Assembly: GCA_029224185.1 (NCBI GenBank)
Contig: CM055210.1
Coordinates: forward strand, 13,126,882 to 13,190,881
Direction of reading: 5' to 3'
DNA: 64,000 nucleotides
Source: Karalla daura
Lineage: Eukaryota; Chordata; Actinopteri; Chaetodontiformes; Leiognathidae
Shown here: positions 55,006-64,000 of the stretch, piece by piece
Position numbering within the stretch: position 1 is the stretch's first letter
How the letters are laid out: each line of letters opens with the position of its first letter
Notes under the pieces: generated by a model
The model's database searches: none
The model's input: only the letters and a program-made list of their open reading frames with translations
What the model was told of the DNA's origin: nothing
Program-made: the position numbers and the translations under genes

Positions 55006-56978
55006 CGCCACCACCTCCGCCACTGGGTTTTTAATTGAGCCGGGCGCTCCATCAAACAACTGCCGCAATTAGTGGCGAACACGGAGCATAACGAAGGCTG
55101 ATGGGAGAGCCATTAGTCCTGCCAGCCCGAGGTGACATTCATCAGTTGTGACCACGGAGGTTTTTATACGAACGGACACGATGTGCAACATGCGTCCATA
55201 CCATTAGTTATCGTCTTTGATCCTGATTTTTATCTTTGGTTTGAGCTTAGAGACCAGAGGAGATGAATATAGGTCACTTTAGAAACATATGTCATGTATG
55301 GTCTGTATGTTAACACTATGTAAACGTGTTGCTAAACATGTCGCCAATGCTAAGTCAGAATGAAGAGATACTAAGTTTAAAGTTGAGTTAAATACCATCA
55401 TCTACTGATGAGCTACTACTCGTTGTCATACAGACGATACTCTGCTTTGACGTTAGGCTTTTGATCTCACAATTCTGACTTGTTTAAGTTGTGTCTCATG
55501 TTACATTTCGTCTCGGTTCAGATTTGCTGGAGGGTTTTTTTTAGCTGACGAGAACGTGATGAAATTTCAGGACCTGTCGCGCATCGAGAATAAATTAGTG
55601 AAAGTGAGAAATGAATTAAAGCAAAGACAGGTGCGAGCTGAAATCGAGTTTTTCCAGTTCTTCCCATATTTTCCTTTCATCTTCTAAACTTCATCCTGTG
55701 AAAAATCATCTCTGAAGAGCCAAGGCAAAGCAGAGAGAGCAGCAGAGGAGCCACTTATTGACTTTCAGCGATGGTTTTCTTCCAGCCTTGAGCTACCTGC
55801 CAGAGATTAGCTCTCTGTAATGAGCCTCTAAAGCTCCCTGCATCCCTAAAAAAAAGGGCTTCGATGGTTTAGATTTCACAGAATTTGGCACTCCCAGGTA
55901 GCTGTGTGCACCTTCGAAATGGTTCATTAGACATTAAGTTTATAGAGTTATCTGCAAATACATCCAGGCACAAATCCCCCTACTACAACCCACTCCTAGA
56001 TATTAAACTACACCATATCACTGTGATGTCCATTCATTCACTCACTCGTTCTTGTTTTTGTGATTTCTTTTTTTGTACATTGAGTTTATAACTTTTATAT
56101 TTATAGTTTACAACTTTAATATATATTATAACATTCTATTCTATTCCATTCAAGTCTATCCCATTCTATTCTATTCTATTCTCCTGTTTTACCCCATCCC
56201 ATCCTATCCCATCCCATCCCATCCTATCCCATCCTATCCCATCCTATAACCTCCCAGCCCATCCAATCCCATCCTATCCCATCCAATCCCAATACCATCC
56301 TATCCCATCCAATCCCATCCCATCCTATCCCATCCAATCCCATCCCATCCTATCCCATTCCATTCACTCGCTCTGTGTTTTAGATGCAGTACCCTCTAAG
56401 TTCAGTCCGTACTTTGAGGCCTTGTTGTTCACATATGTTGGTCTTCAGGTACAGTTTCAGGTGCCTAGAAATGCGCATGCTTAGAGACAGCTTTGTCGCC
56501 CGGCAACCGTTGTCTCGGAATGTTCGTTTTTTTTACCTCCTCTCCATGGAAACCGTTTTCAAACCTTTACACTCCAAAGCTTCGTTTTCCTTTAATTGTA
56601 ATGTTTTCAGGCACCTCCAGAAGCTGTTCTTGTCCAGGCGGGGTTTCGGGATTTTTTTGTTTTTTTTTCCCATCAGAAAATGTTGTTTACACCCTTTAAA
56701 TTGAAATGTTTCCCGAGCTGATCTAACTTTAAATTGGAGATTTCACACACAAACACACATCAATGCAAGTCTGGGCTTGTTTACGAGACAGTTCAATTAC
56801 GACTCTGCCTGTCACTGTCTTTGTAGCTGCCACACACACACATAAACACACAAACACATGGAATTACATACCGTGTTTCTGGCCGATCTCCAGCAGGATG
56901 GGCTCTCCCAGCTCGATGGTGAAGGACTTGTTCTTCTCGTACTCTTCGTCGTCGATAATCTTCACCTCGATGATCTTC
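45013..56978 (-). CDS. slc8a4: Na+/Ca2+ exchanger (SLC8 family), 3' half, 5 exons, probably slc8a4
   Basis: SLC8/NCX proteins exchange three Na+ for one Ca2+ across the plasma membrane. Exons in transcript order: 56978-56872, 53822-53698, 51796-51697, 50488-50216, 45392-45013. All phases match at every junction and give 327 codons plus TAA. They encode the end of Calx-beta domain 2 and the C-terminal membrane half with the alpha-2 repeat (GDLASHFGCTIGLKDSVTAV, ADASIGNVTGSNAVNVFLGI, GGELGGPRT). NCX1-3 normally have a 1.8-kb exon for the N-terminal half; none is in 56979-64000, so it is outside the window. The C-terminus HLPFF differs from the KGF/RGF ends of NCX1-3. PLCB3 is on human 11q13, part of the 2p/11q/14q/19q paralogon that carries SLC8A1, SLC8A3 and SLC8A2, which suggests the fourth member, NCX4. 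The family call is firm; the subtype is inferred. Confidence 0.9.
45601..45907. repeat. Telomere-like (TTAGGG/CTAGGG)n interstitial array
   Basis: A 0.3-kb block is composed of ttaggg, ctaggg and ttagggg hexamers and heptamers with occasional gcgtaag and tagtgt variants. It is G-rich on the + strand and lies in the last slc8a intron. It is more regular than the 11083 array, and some sub-blocks are duplicated. Confidence 0.85.
48603..48623. repeat. Poly-G run of 21
   Basis: Twenty-one consecutive G follow gagagggagggag. This is rare in vertebrate DNA and also a common site of sequencing or assembly error. Confidence 0.9.
48920..48981 (+). other. G-quadruplex candidate
   Basis: More than eight runs of three or more G (gggggagggtgggggagggc and following) lie within 62 bases on the + strand, well beyond the four runs needed for a quadruplex. 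In slc8a transcripts this is the C-rich strand. Confidence 0.75.
50216..50488 (-). other. slc8a4: slc8a exon with first part of the alpha-2 repeat
   Basis: The 273-nt exon encodes an acidic stretch DDDEEESGEERLPSCFDYIM, then HFLTVFWKVLFAFVPPTEYW, a hydrophobic helix, GDLASHFGCTIGLKDSVTAV and VFVALGTSVP, ending one base into Asp. These are near-identical to NCX1 residues that start the second transmembrane bundle. The GLKDSVTAV part of the alpha-2 repeat lines the ion pathway, with Asp an ion ligand in the family. The Asp codon completes over the 4.8-kb intron into DTFASK. Confidence 0.95.
51620..51869 (-). promoter_or_regulatory. slc8a4: (UG)n acceptor tract and downstream (CA)n flanking an slc8a exon
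   Basis: In transcript sense, (TC)n then (TG)n from 51869 to 51801 leads to gcgcatgtag and the exon at 51796. After the donor, (CA)n runs from about 51690 to 51620. The design is the same as around plcb3 exon 25561-25726. A splicing role is inferred. Confidence 0.5.
51697..51796 (-). other. slc8a4: slc8a 100-nt exon, STVDKLIKKTNLALVV
   Basis: The exon encodes STVDKLIKKTNLALVVGSSS and WREQFVSAVTVSA plus one base of Gly. NCX1 has NTVDKLIKKTNLALVVGTNS at the same place, just before the cytosolic-to-membrane transition. In transcript sense the acceptor (gcgcatgtag) is preceded by about 50 bases of (TG)n, with no pyrimidine tract nearby. The donor (G|gtaaca) runs at once into about 70 bases of (CA)n, so the exon lies between two complementary repeats. 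Confidence 0.9.
51797..53697 (-). other. slc8a4: slc8a intron with pentamer-rich array
   Basis: The intron between the IEESYEFK and STVDKLIKK exons contains the (CA)n/(GA)n tract next to the acceptor, a (CA)n at 52473-52501, and a 0.55-kb AT-rich array of five-base units listed separately. No coding potential was recognised on either strand. Confidence 0.65.
52730..53275. repeat. Degenerate pentanucleotide array (ATCGT/GTATC type)
   Basis: More than 0.5 kb is built from tcgta, tcata and tgtat pentamers such as tatcgtattgtatcg and catatcgt, with much variation. It lies in an slc8a intron. Confidence 0.8.
53698..53822 (-). other. slc8a4: slc8a exon ending in IEESYEFK
   Basis: The 125-nt exon encodes DSNENKPLVGAEEEEVAKMG and CPSLGEHTQVEVVIEESYEFK. 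The second half matches the NCX string LGEH-K/R-LEVIIEESYEFK that closes Calx-beta 2. The first half replaces the cassette-exon region (C-F) of NCX1 with a short linker, as in NCX2 and NCX3. The donor gtgagtg is followed by a (GT)n stretch in transcript sense. Immediately upstream in the intron (53857-53925) lie two strong inverted repeats. Confidence 0.88.
53857..53891. repeat. Perfect 17-bp inverted repeat with 1-base centre
   Basis: The arms are cccatctagaaccatgg and its exact complement, with a single G between them. It lies 35 bases upstream of an slc8a exon in transcript sense. Confidence 0.95.
53900..53925. repeat. Second inverted repeat, 11-bp arms, AAAA loop
   Basis: The arms attaccatggg and cccatggtaat flank AAAA. 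It starts nine bases after the first inverted repeat and shares the tagaaccat and ccatgg words with it. Confidence 0.93.
54085..54160 (+). mobile_element. SINE-like dispersed repeat relic
   Basis: The string catgcatgtttttggactgt followed by gggacaaaactgtggaggaa matches the internal phrase (ATGTTTTTGGACTGTGGG) of the same common fish repeat. Only this part is preserved. It lies in an slc8a intron. Confidence 0.5.
56131..56370. repeat. (ATCCC/ATCCT/ATTCT)n pentanucleotide array
   Basis: Five-base units catcc, tatcc and attct repeat, with higher-order blocks such as catcctatcccatccaatc. The array lies about 500 bases downstream, in transcript sense, of the slc8a exon at 56872. Confidence 0.85.
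56872..56978 (-). other. slc8a4: slc8a exon in the alternative-splicing region of Calx-beta 2
   Basis: The 107-nt exon encodes KIIEVKIIDDEEYEKNKSFT followed by IELGEPILLEIGQKH. This aligns with the mutually exclusive exon A/B position of NCX1 and NCX3 and resembles exon A (DDEEYEKNK). The acidic DDEEYE supplies Ca2+-site residues in exon-A forms. The acceptor is ctatccag and the donor G|gtatgt, and the phase (one base at each end) fits the neighbours. I saw no second, exon-B-like copy in 53823-56871 or just upstream, so this gene may have lost the A/B choice. Confidence 0.88.
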
Positions 56979-59078
56979 CTGGATAGAAAGCAACAGAGGA
57001 AAGACGGCGCTCAGGGAGGTGTATTCCACATAATTAACCTTTGCAGATTTATGCTCCGGCTCGACGATAAGAGAGTTCAATGGCAGAGAGGTCTATTAAA
57101 AGCCAAGAGAGTGTCCTGGCGGCGGGCGGACAGGAGGTCAGAGACAAAGCGCTGCCGCATGGATGGAGATTGCTAAGCGATCCGCCTCAACACTCCTGCT
57201 GTGTTCACTTCAGGTTTTTTTACCTCGATGCTCCCAGTCCAACCAAAAATGGCAGAACCATTTTAGCGTATTCTAAATCTTTAGTGATACATCTATTTTC
57301 ACCTTATGTTGTATTTTTATTGTGTTTTTTTGTGATTATTGAAAGTTTTTAACTTCCATTTTGTGTTTATAGCTTGTAGACTGCAATATGGCAAGATGAA
57401 AAAGCATTATGTTAATACTATTTTGACGATAAAAGAAACTCTAGGACTCAAGGACACTGTCTTGAAACCATCCAGGTTTTCTCTTCTCTTTTCTGAGTCT
57501 AAATTATACATTTTCAAAAGGAACAACTAGTGTGACCAGAGAACAAGCCATAAAAGCCAGAGGGAAGGTAAAAAAACACGAAAAAAGCTGATAAAAAGTT
57601 TGTTTCAGGTATAATAACATGCATAATATTATGGACTATCATGGAAAATCATCTTAAAGGGTACATAGAGTCCATGCAGATTTGAAATTAGAGAAATGAA
57701 TGCATTGATTATAGCTAAAACTGTCCTGTCACACAAGTTTAATAAAACAGACAAAATATACACAAAATCTCAGATGCCATATGTGAGGAAAGCTATGGCG
57801 GCTTGTTTTCAGAGAGAAAACACATTCGGTAAATCGTCCAGATTTAGACTCAGGTTAAAAAGCTTCAAGGGACGAGTCACATCCTAAAAAAAAAAGACAA
57901 TTAAATTCACGCTCGTCTCGTTTCCTCATGCAGAAAACGAGGAGGCGCCTCTGCTGGGATGAAGGTCAAGCCCCAGAGTTGACATTTCTCCATGGGACGA
58001 GGCTGCTTACTTATCCCCGAGGCTTTAATAACATTTCTGTCTTTTTTTTTACCCCCATCTCTGACAACGGGGCAGCGAACGGTGCAGCCACAGTTCAGAC
58101 GTTTTCAATTAGAGGCACCCGGGGGACGAGCTCGGAAACGCACAGCGCAGTGTGTTTCTGAGAGTACGTGTGCGGCAACCAGAGCGTAACGAAATGCACA
58201 AAAAAAAAACAGGAAACGAAGGTCGTGGAGCGGATCAGAAATAGCTCTGCTCCATGTGTGAAAACAGGTGAGGTGGCACGTTTATCAGATCTGTCAATGC
58301 ACTTAGCCGTGATGTTTGCACCGCTCGCAATCAACACAACAACAACAAACGAGGCAAAGATATCGTTGTTACATAATCAGATGATAGATGATCAGCGAGA
58401 GATGAGGTGATTTAACAGTTTTAAAAAGAGACGGTCTCGCTTTGACGTTTCCATTTCACAGTGTGTGGCCGTGTTTCGCCGTAATGACATATTTATGTGG
58501 CTGAAAGGGAAATCTTATGAAATCCACAAAGAATGAATCTAATCATTGAAAACGTCTGAAATCCTCATCCCAGAAAATATCATTAACATCAGTGTGTGTA
58601 TATACACATGTATATGATGCATGCAGTAAGCTTTACTTACTAATCTTGATAATAATAACAACAGTAATAAGTACCATTATTATTGCTATAATAACAATAA
58701 CAATAACCATATTGTTATTGCTCTATTGCTTTTACAAAGTCATTTTCTTCACACCTTGGCGTGCTTTAAATCTCTACCAGAACTCCAGGTTTTAACTTTT
58801 GGCGAAGCAGCATTTCAAATGTCATCACAGCAGCTGAAAAGTGAGTCCCGGTCGATGTCTAAACTGAGCAAAGTCAGAGTATGGTTCTATGTATTCCTAT
58901 GTGACATAGTTGCGCTGTTATGCAGCATTTGCACTTCCCACTGCAGTCTAAAGCGTTGGAAAAATCAGTCCGATGCCTAGAATTCAAAACGCTTCGAGTG
59001 TGTGACATTTATTACTTTCTTTTACTCCTATAGCAATCAGATCAGATTGGCCTCTCTCTGGCCTCCAGTTTCCTGCAG

Positions 59079-59117
59079 AGCTTGAGAGAGAGAGTGAAAA
59101 AGAGAGAGAGAGAGAGG

Positions 59118-59204
<87 letters not shown>
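59079..59204. repeat. (GA)n tract
   Basis: About 125 bases of nearly pure GA have a few AAAG and GGGAG interruptions. A second GA tract lies at 59307-59375. All-purine strands of this length can form triplex DNA. Confidence 0.95.
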
Positions 59205-59207
<3 letters not shown>

Positions 59208-60084
59208 TCGTTTCCACCTGGTTGTGTCATCATAAAGCTTCACTGTCAACCGACACTCTCAAATAGGCTTTGGTCCGGCTGAGAGGAACGAGAGAGGGAC
59301 AGAGATAGATACATAGTGAGAGAGAGAGAGAGACAGAGAGAGAGAGTGACAGAGAGAGAGAGAGAGAGAGAGAGGGATGGATGGAGATTGTTTTCATTGG
59401 CGAGCCGGTGAGCACAGCAACAGAGGAGGATAAAAGTGGCTGGATTTGCTATTTCCAGCGTGGCGTCAGGTTGAGAGTGAGGATGAGGATGCTGTTTAAT
59501 CAGATGTGAAACGAGGGAGGAGGACAACACCTACAACTGCTCCGCTGGATCCCATTAGTGCAGGACAAGCGGGAGGAGAGGAAGGAAGAGACATTAAAAC
59601 CCCCCCTCGGTCGTCGTTTTTTGATCTCGGGGCTGGTTTTCTTTAATCGTATCAGAGAATCGATCGCGGTTTATGTATTTTATCAACTACACGGAAAATC
59701 AAAGTTCTTACTAACTAGGAGACTTAACTATTCACAAAACTTCTTCATAGGATGATTTTCCAGTTTTAGGAGTTTCAATGACTTGCTGTAGGAAGATGGA
59801 GGAGGTTTGCAGAACTCCTAAATACCACAATAAAAAACGGTTGTGGATAGGACCCAAGACACGATGCCCTCGATACATTTAGTTGAAAAACTCTGAGACA
59901 GGATGAGCGAAATGGCAAAAGAAGGAAAGGAAAATGTGAACAATTAGGAAAACATGAAGGATGTAGAGTAGGAGAGCAGGGGAAGGAGGCAGTAAGAGGC
60001 TGAGAAGGGAGCATGAGTAATGCATGGACTCAACTGAGCTGTGAAGGGTTACGACTCAATACACACTGAGTTCACTGAGGGGGG

Positions 60085-60119
<35 letters not shown>

Positions 60120-60282
60120 AGTGACGGATTACTGAACACCTTGCATATACAAATAGACAGAGTGGTGTAATCTACAACAATAAAGAACATGTACATGTAC
60201 ATGGATGGATGTGAGCACACATACGGCTTGTCATGTTCTCACACACACGCAGATTGTGGTTTGTGTGAAGAGATATGCAGTC

Positions 60283-60324
<42 letters not shown>

Positions 60325-60459
60325 GCACAAACAACTCAGCTCAGTGTACACAGTTCAGGTGAAAACACGCTCCGGGTAAACACCTGAGGGATTCATTAAC
60401 ATATGGATGCGTTAATCTAGCCAATTACACCTGCTGACAACACACACACACACATACAG

Positions 60460-60491
<32 letters not shown>

Positions 60492-60919
60492 CTGGAGTGC
60501 TTTCATTATTTACAGTCGGTGCCGGCTGGAGCAGCACTCCCATCTGCGACACCTCCTCACCCCCACCCCCTCTCTATATGTCTATAGCTCTGTGCTCGCC
60601 ATCACTCCTCTTCTACCTTTTTCAGACTCTCATGGTTTCATGGTTTCATGGATTCGTTATCAGTTATTCTCCATAAAGACTTTTGGTGCACCAGTTGTGT
60701 TGTCTCATTAGAGACTCCCAGACCCTAAATGGAGTTTAATAATAACCTGTAAATTCAGGCTGTTAAACATTACAGCCTCCACTATAATCAGATGGACTTT
60801 CCTATGACCACTATAATTGAAGATACTACAGTATTATTAATAAAAAAACAAGCGCAAAACATGTTGAATGTGCCTCAGTGTAAGCTGATACTGCAAACGT
60901 GGACATCTAAACTATCTAA

Positions 60920-61520
60920 ACCATTATATTCCAATCCATTCTGTTACATTCCATTCTATTTCACTCTGTTCTGTTTCATTCCATCCTTTCCATTCTGTTC
61001 CATTCTACTCCATTCCATTCCATTCTGTTCAACTGGATTCCATTCTATTTCATTCCATTCTGTTCCGTTCTATTCTAGTTCATTCTGTTCTGTTTCACTC
61101 CAATCCATTCCATTCTATTCCTTTCCATTCTGTTCCATTCCATTCTGTTCCATTCTGTTCAACTGGATTCCATTCTATTCCATTCCATTCTGTTCCATTC
61201 TATTCTAGTTCATTCTGTTCTGTTCCATTCCATTCCATTCCATCCTATTCTATTCCATTCCATTCTGTTCCATTCCATTCCATTCTGTTCCATTCCATTC
61301 CATTCTGTTCCATTCCATTCTAGTTCATTCTGTTCTGTTCCATTCCAATCCATTCCATCCTATTCTATTCCATTCCATTCTGTTCCATTCCATTCTGTTC
61401 CATTCCATTCCATTCTATCCTGTTCCATTCCATTGGACTCCATTCTATTCCATCGTGTTCCATTCCATTCTGATCCAATCTGTTCCATGCCATTCCATTC
61501 CATTCCATTCCATTTAATAT
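60920..61520. repeat. (CATTC)n-like satellite array, about 0.6 kb
   Basis: Units of cattc, tgttc and tattc repeat, with higher-order copies of about 100-130 bases (for example gttcaactggattccattct appears twice). The motif resembles the CATTC pentamer of vertebrate satellite II/III DNA. The edge at 61513 is sharp. Confidence 0.88.
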
Positions 61521-62452
61521 GGCAGAGTTTATGTTTAAATGTCCTATCTCACCCTTACGGAGCCCTACGTACCCTGCATTCTGCTCTACGTGCTCTAACT
61601 CTTACATCTTGTTAGGATTGTGTGACAAAAACCAAGAGAGACCAGGTGAGAGAGGACAAAACAACCAACTGAAAAGTCGAATGGACGTGAACTCTTTCGT
61701 TTACTCTTTCATTTACTCTTTCGTTTACTACACAACACTGGACGCGATCTGGATTCACAGCCGGGTTTGTGGCTGTGATTGAAACCTCTTACCGACGACT
61801 GGATTAGAAGTTCACAAACTGGTGCTCCCCTCGGGATGAATTTTATTAGGTTTTCCATTTCCAAGCTAAACATTTCTGCCTTGGAAAGTGGAAAGGTAAA
61901 TTCTAGTTGCCGGGCTCCTGGGCTTCCCTCAAAACCTCCCAACACACTAAATTACATGTTTGTGCTCTTGGGTTCACTTGTTCTGATAAATCCACAGTTT
62001 AGTTTTGAGTGTTTTTCCTCGGTAAAAGAAACCTGAGGGAGAAGGAATAACTTCACCGGGTCAAGTTTCCTTGACTGTTTCATCACTCGAACGCACTCCC
62101 AAACCGTCACGGACGAGTCCAGAAGAACAAGAATCACTTTTCGAGGACTTTGCGTGATCTCATTACGCGTATTAGTCCAAACAAACTGCTTTAGCGTCCA
62201 CTCCAATAACCAACAGAGAGACAGGATCGCAATCAGACAGGGGAACGCTCGGATCGTAACCTCGTTAGCCGAGTCTCCTCCGACAGATTCGATCCCGCTC
62301 TACGCTCTACGTTACCTGGCTCCTCGCCCCCCTCCTCTCCTCCTCGTCTTTTTCGCTCTCTCTTTGTATTTCTACCTTGTTACTTTTCTGACACCTGCTC
62401 CCCAGACTGTTCCTCTGTCAGACAGTCGCCCTAAAGCCCCAGTCTGTCAACA

Positions 62453-62489
<37 letters not shown>

Positions 62490-62660
62490 TGCAAGTTCAC
62501 TGAGCAGAGAACTTGTGCCGCCAGAAATAGAGACCAAAAAAAAAAGTATGGAGAGAGTGGTGGAAAAAAAAAAGGTCAACAAAAGGTATTGTTGATTGAA
62601 AAGCCTCAGACTGAATCCAGGGGAGTTGTAAATCAGTTTAATGGCAAAGTTTTGGTATTA

Positions 62661-62695
<35 letters not shown>

Positions 62696-62902
62696 AAGAG
62701 AGAAAGAGAGAGAGAGGTCCTAAACTTCCTAGGGAAGTGAATGATTGAGTGACAGTTTAATTTGATTAGTTGAGACCTCATCGCATTACTTAATGGACAC
62801 GGCCTCTGTTTATATCTCGGCCTCCATCTCTTTCCATTTTCTTCTGGCTCCAGTTCTACTTTTGATTTACGGCAGTTGGAAGCTCCGTGTGTTTGTACGT
62901 CT

Positions 62903-62954
<52 letters not shown>

Positions 62955-62976
62955 TTTCAGGCATTATTTGTTGTAG

Positions 62977-63007
<31 letters not shown>

Positions 63008-64000
63008 CATCTCAGGGAACCGCAGCAGCAAACAACTCATTTTCTTGAGTGAGGCTGATTTATACACACTCTTCACTTTTAGTGTTTTCTGCTTCTGGCG
63101 GAACCTCTAAATCCCTCTTCCTCTAATACACACACACACACACGCACACACACACACACACAGTAGAGGTGAGATCATAAAACGTTTATAGGTTAAAGTG
63201 TAAAAACTCAAACAACAGAGCGCTCTTTCTGGGGGAAGAAAGAAAGAAAAGCGAGAAAGGTGAAGAGGAGGTGACTCTCGCCCCAGACAAACACTTCCGG
63301 CACAGTCGTAACAATAGAAATATAAAAGAGAAGTAGAGTCCAGAATGAAGGGTTACAGCGGGTGAAATGTTTACTATCTCAGTGGGTTTCTGTCATCAGA
63401 GAGAAGGAACCTGCAAAGCCTGGGAGACTATAATCACATGACCTGATATTACATGTTTGTCTGTTCAATAATGGATGATACTATGACTCTGCTCTCATCC
63501 TTTTACACTGATCTGGTTGAACCTGTGTTGACTGAGCTGAACCTGGAACCAATAATCACAACATCAAGTGAAAGATCTCTTCTTTATAGCTCTGCTTTTT
63601 GTGGCCTTGGTGACCGTATCAGGTCATCAGGCTTGTAAACTTTAGTTTTAAACTCTTAAAAAAGGCAGAAATTTCTCTGTAGCATCATAAATGTTGCACC
63701 GGTTTCTACTTATTACTCTCTCCATGCTGCTCTACTCACATCCAGTCTACCTCATATCATCTAATTTGCTCCTTAGGCTCATTTAGCTCTTCATTAGCGA
63801 GATCAATCGCTCTCATTATCGATCCTCTTTCTTCTTCTTCTTCTTCTTATTATTCCTGATCTGTTCATTTTTTGATGGGTGTCAATAGCAACAAAACTGT
63901 TGACAAGTCCCATCCAAATTATAACTTATCACACACACATAGGAGCAGTTCGATCGGGCTGGATGCTGCATTTCTGAATTATTTCGTAACATCATTTGAG

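Larger units (their letters stand above)
53823..56871 (-). other. slc8a4: slc8a intron where cassette exons occur in NCX1
   Basis: In NCX1 the small cassette exons B-F lie in this interval. I looked on the - strand for an exon-B-like FDREEYEK string and found none. Content includes two inverted repeats at 53857-53925, a repeat relic near 54095, (TG)n at 54768-54808 and 54950-55004, and an (ATCCC)n-like array at 56131-56370. Confidence 0.6.
56979..64000 (-). other. slc8a4: slc8a upstream intron, runs off the window
   Basis: At least 7 kb of intron lies upstream of the first visible exon. No NCX N-terminal exon is present: there is no alpha-1 repeat (GSSAPE) and no Calx-beta 1. The main content is (GA)n at 59079-59204 and 59307-59375, the (CATTC)n-like array at 60920-61520, and (CA/TG)n at 60087-60118, 60292-60322, 60437-60492, 62451-62488, 62661-62678, 62907-62953 and 63130-63162. 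Confidence 0.65.

Overview
The window is vertebrate nuclear DNA, almost certainly from a ray-finned (teleost) fish and probably a percomorph. The genes are split into many short exons with GT-AG introns, some only about 80 bases long. The non-coding DNA is crowded with (CA/TG)n, (CT/GA)n and tetra- and pentanucleotide arrays, and carries fragments of repeats that are typical of fish. No bacterial-style operon, CRISPR array, rRNA or confident tRNA gene is visible. Nearly all long open frames are microsatellite translations (Thr-His, Cys-Val, Ser-Leu runs).

Two real protein-coding genes are supported, and they converge. On the + strand, 32 exons from 11608 to 28294 encode all but the N-terminal part of a phospholipase C-beta, best matched to PLCB3: end of the PH domain, EF hands, X and Y catalytic boxes, C2 domain, G-alpha-q contact segment and C-terminal coiled coil. 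The exons join without a frame break into 1,198 codons plus stop. The first exons are not in the window or were not found. On the - strand, five exons from 56978 down to 45013 encode the C-terminal 327 residues of a plasma-membrane Na+/Ca2+ exchanger (SLC8/NCX family): the end of the second Calx-beta domain and the second membrane half with the alpha-2 repeat. The large exon encoding the N-terminal half must lie beyond 64000. The unusual C-terminus and the neighbour plcb3 point to slc8a4 (NCX4), a paralogue known from fish and absent from mammals. This subtype call is an inference.

Layout: 1-11607 is intron or upstream DNA of plcb3 with microsatellites, two SINE-like relics and a GGGTTA-type minisatellite. 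11608-28294 is plcb3. 28295-45012 is the 16.7-kb convergent intergenic region, holding UTRs, two TTAA-flanked MITE-like elements, a decayed LINE and large tetranucleotide arrays. 45013-56978 is the slc8a 3' half. 56979-64000 is its upstream intron, with a 0.6-kb (CATTC)n-like array and long (GA)n tracts.

Both genes act in calcium signalling: PLC-beta makes IP3 and releases stored Ca2+, and NCX exports Ca2+. I found no sign that the pair forms a new system. The observations most worth checking are exons in both genes that sit between a (UG)n acceptor tract and a downstream (CA)n tract, a probable GC-AG intron in plcb3, the loss of the usual PLC-beta PDZ-ligand C-terminus, and several satellite-like arrays and inverted repeats.
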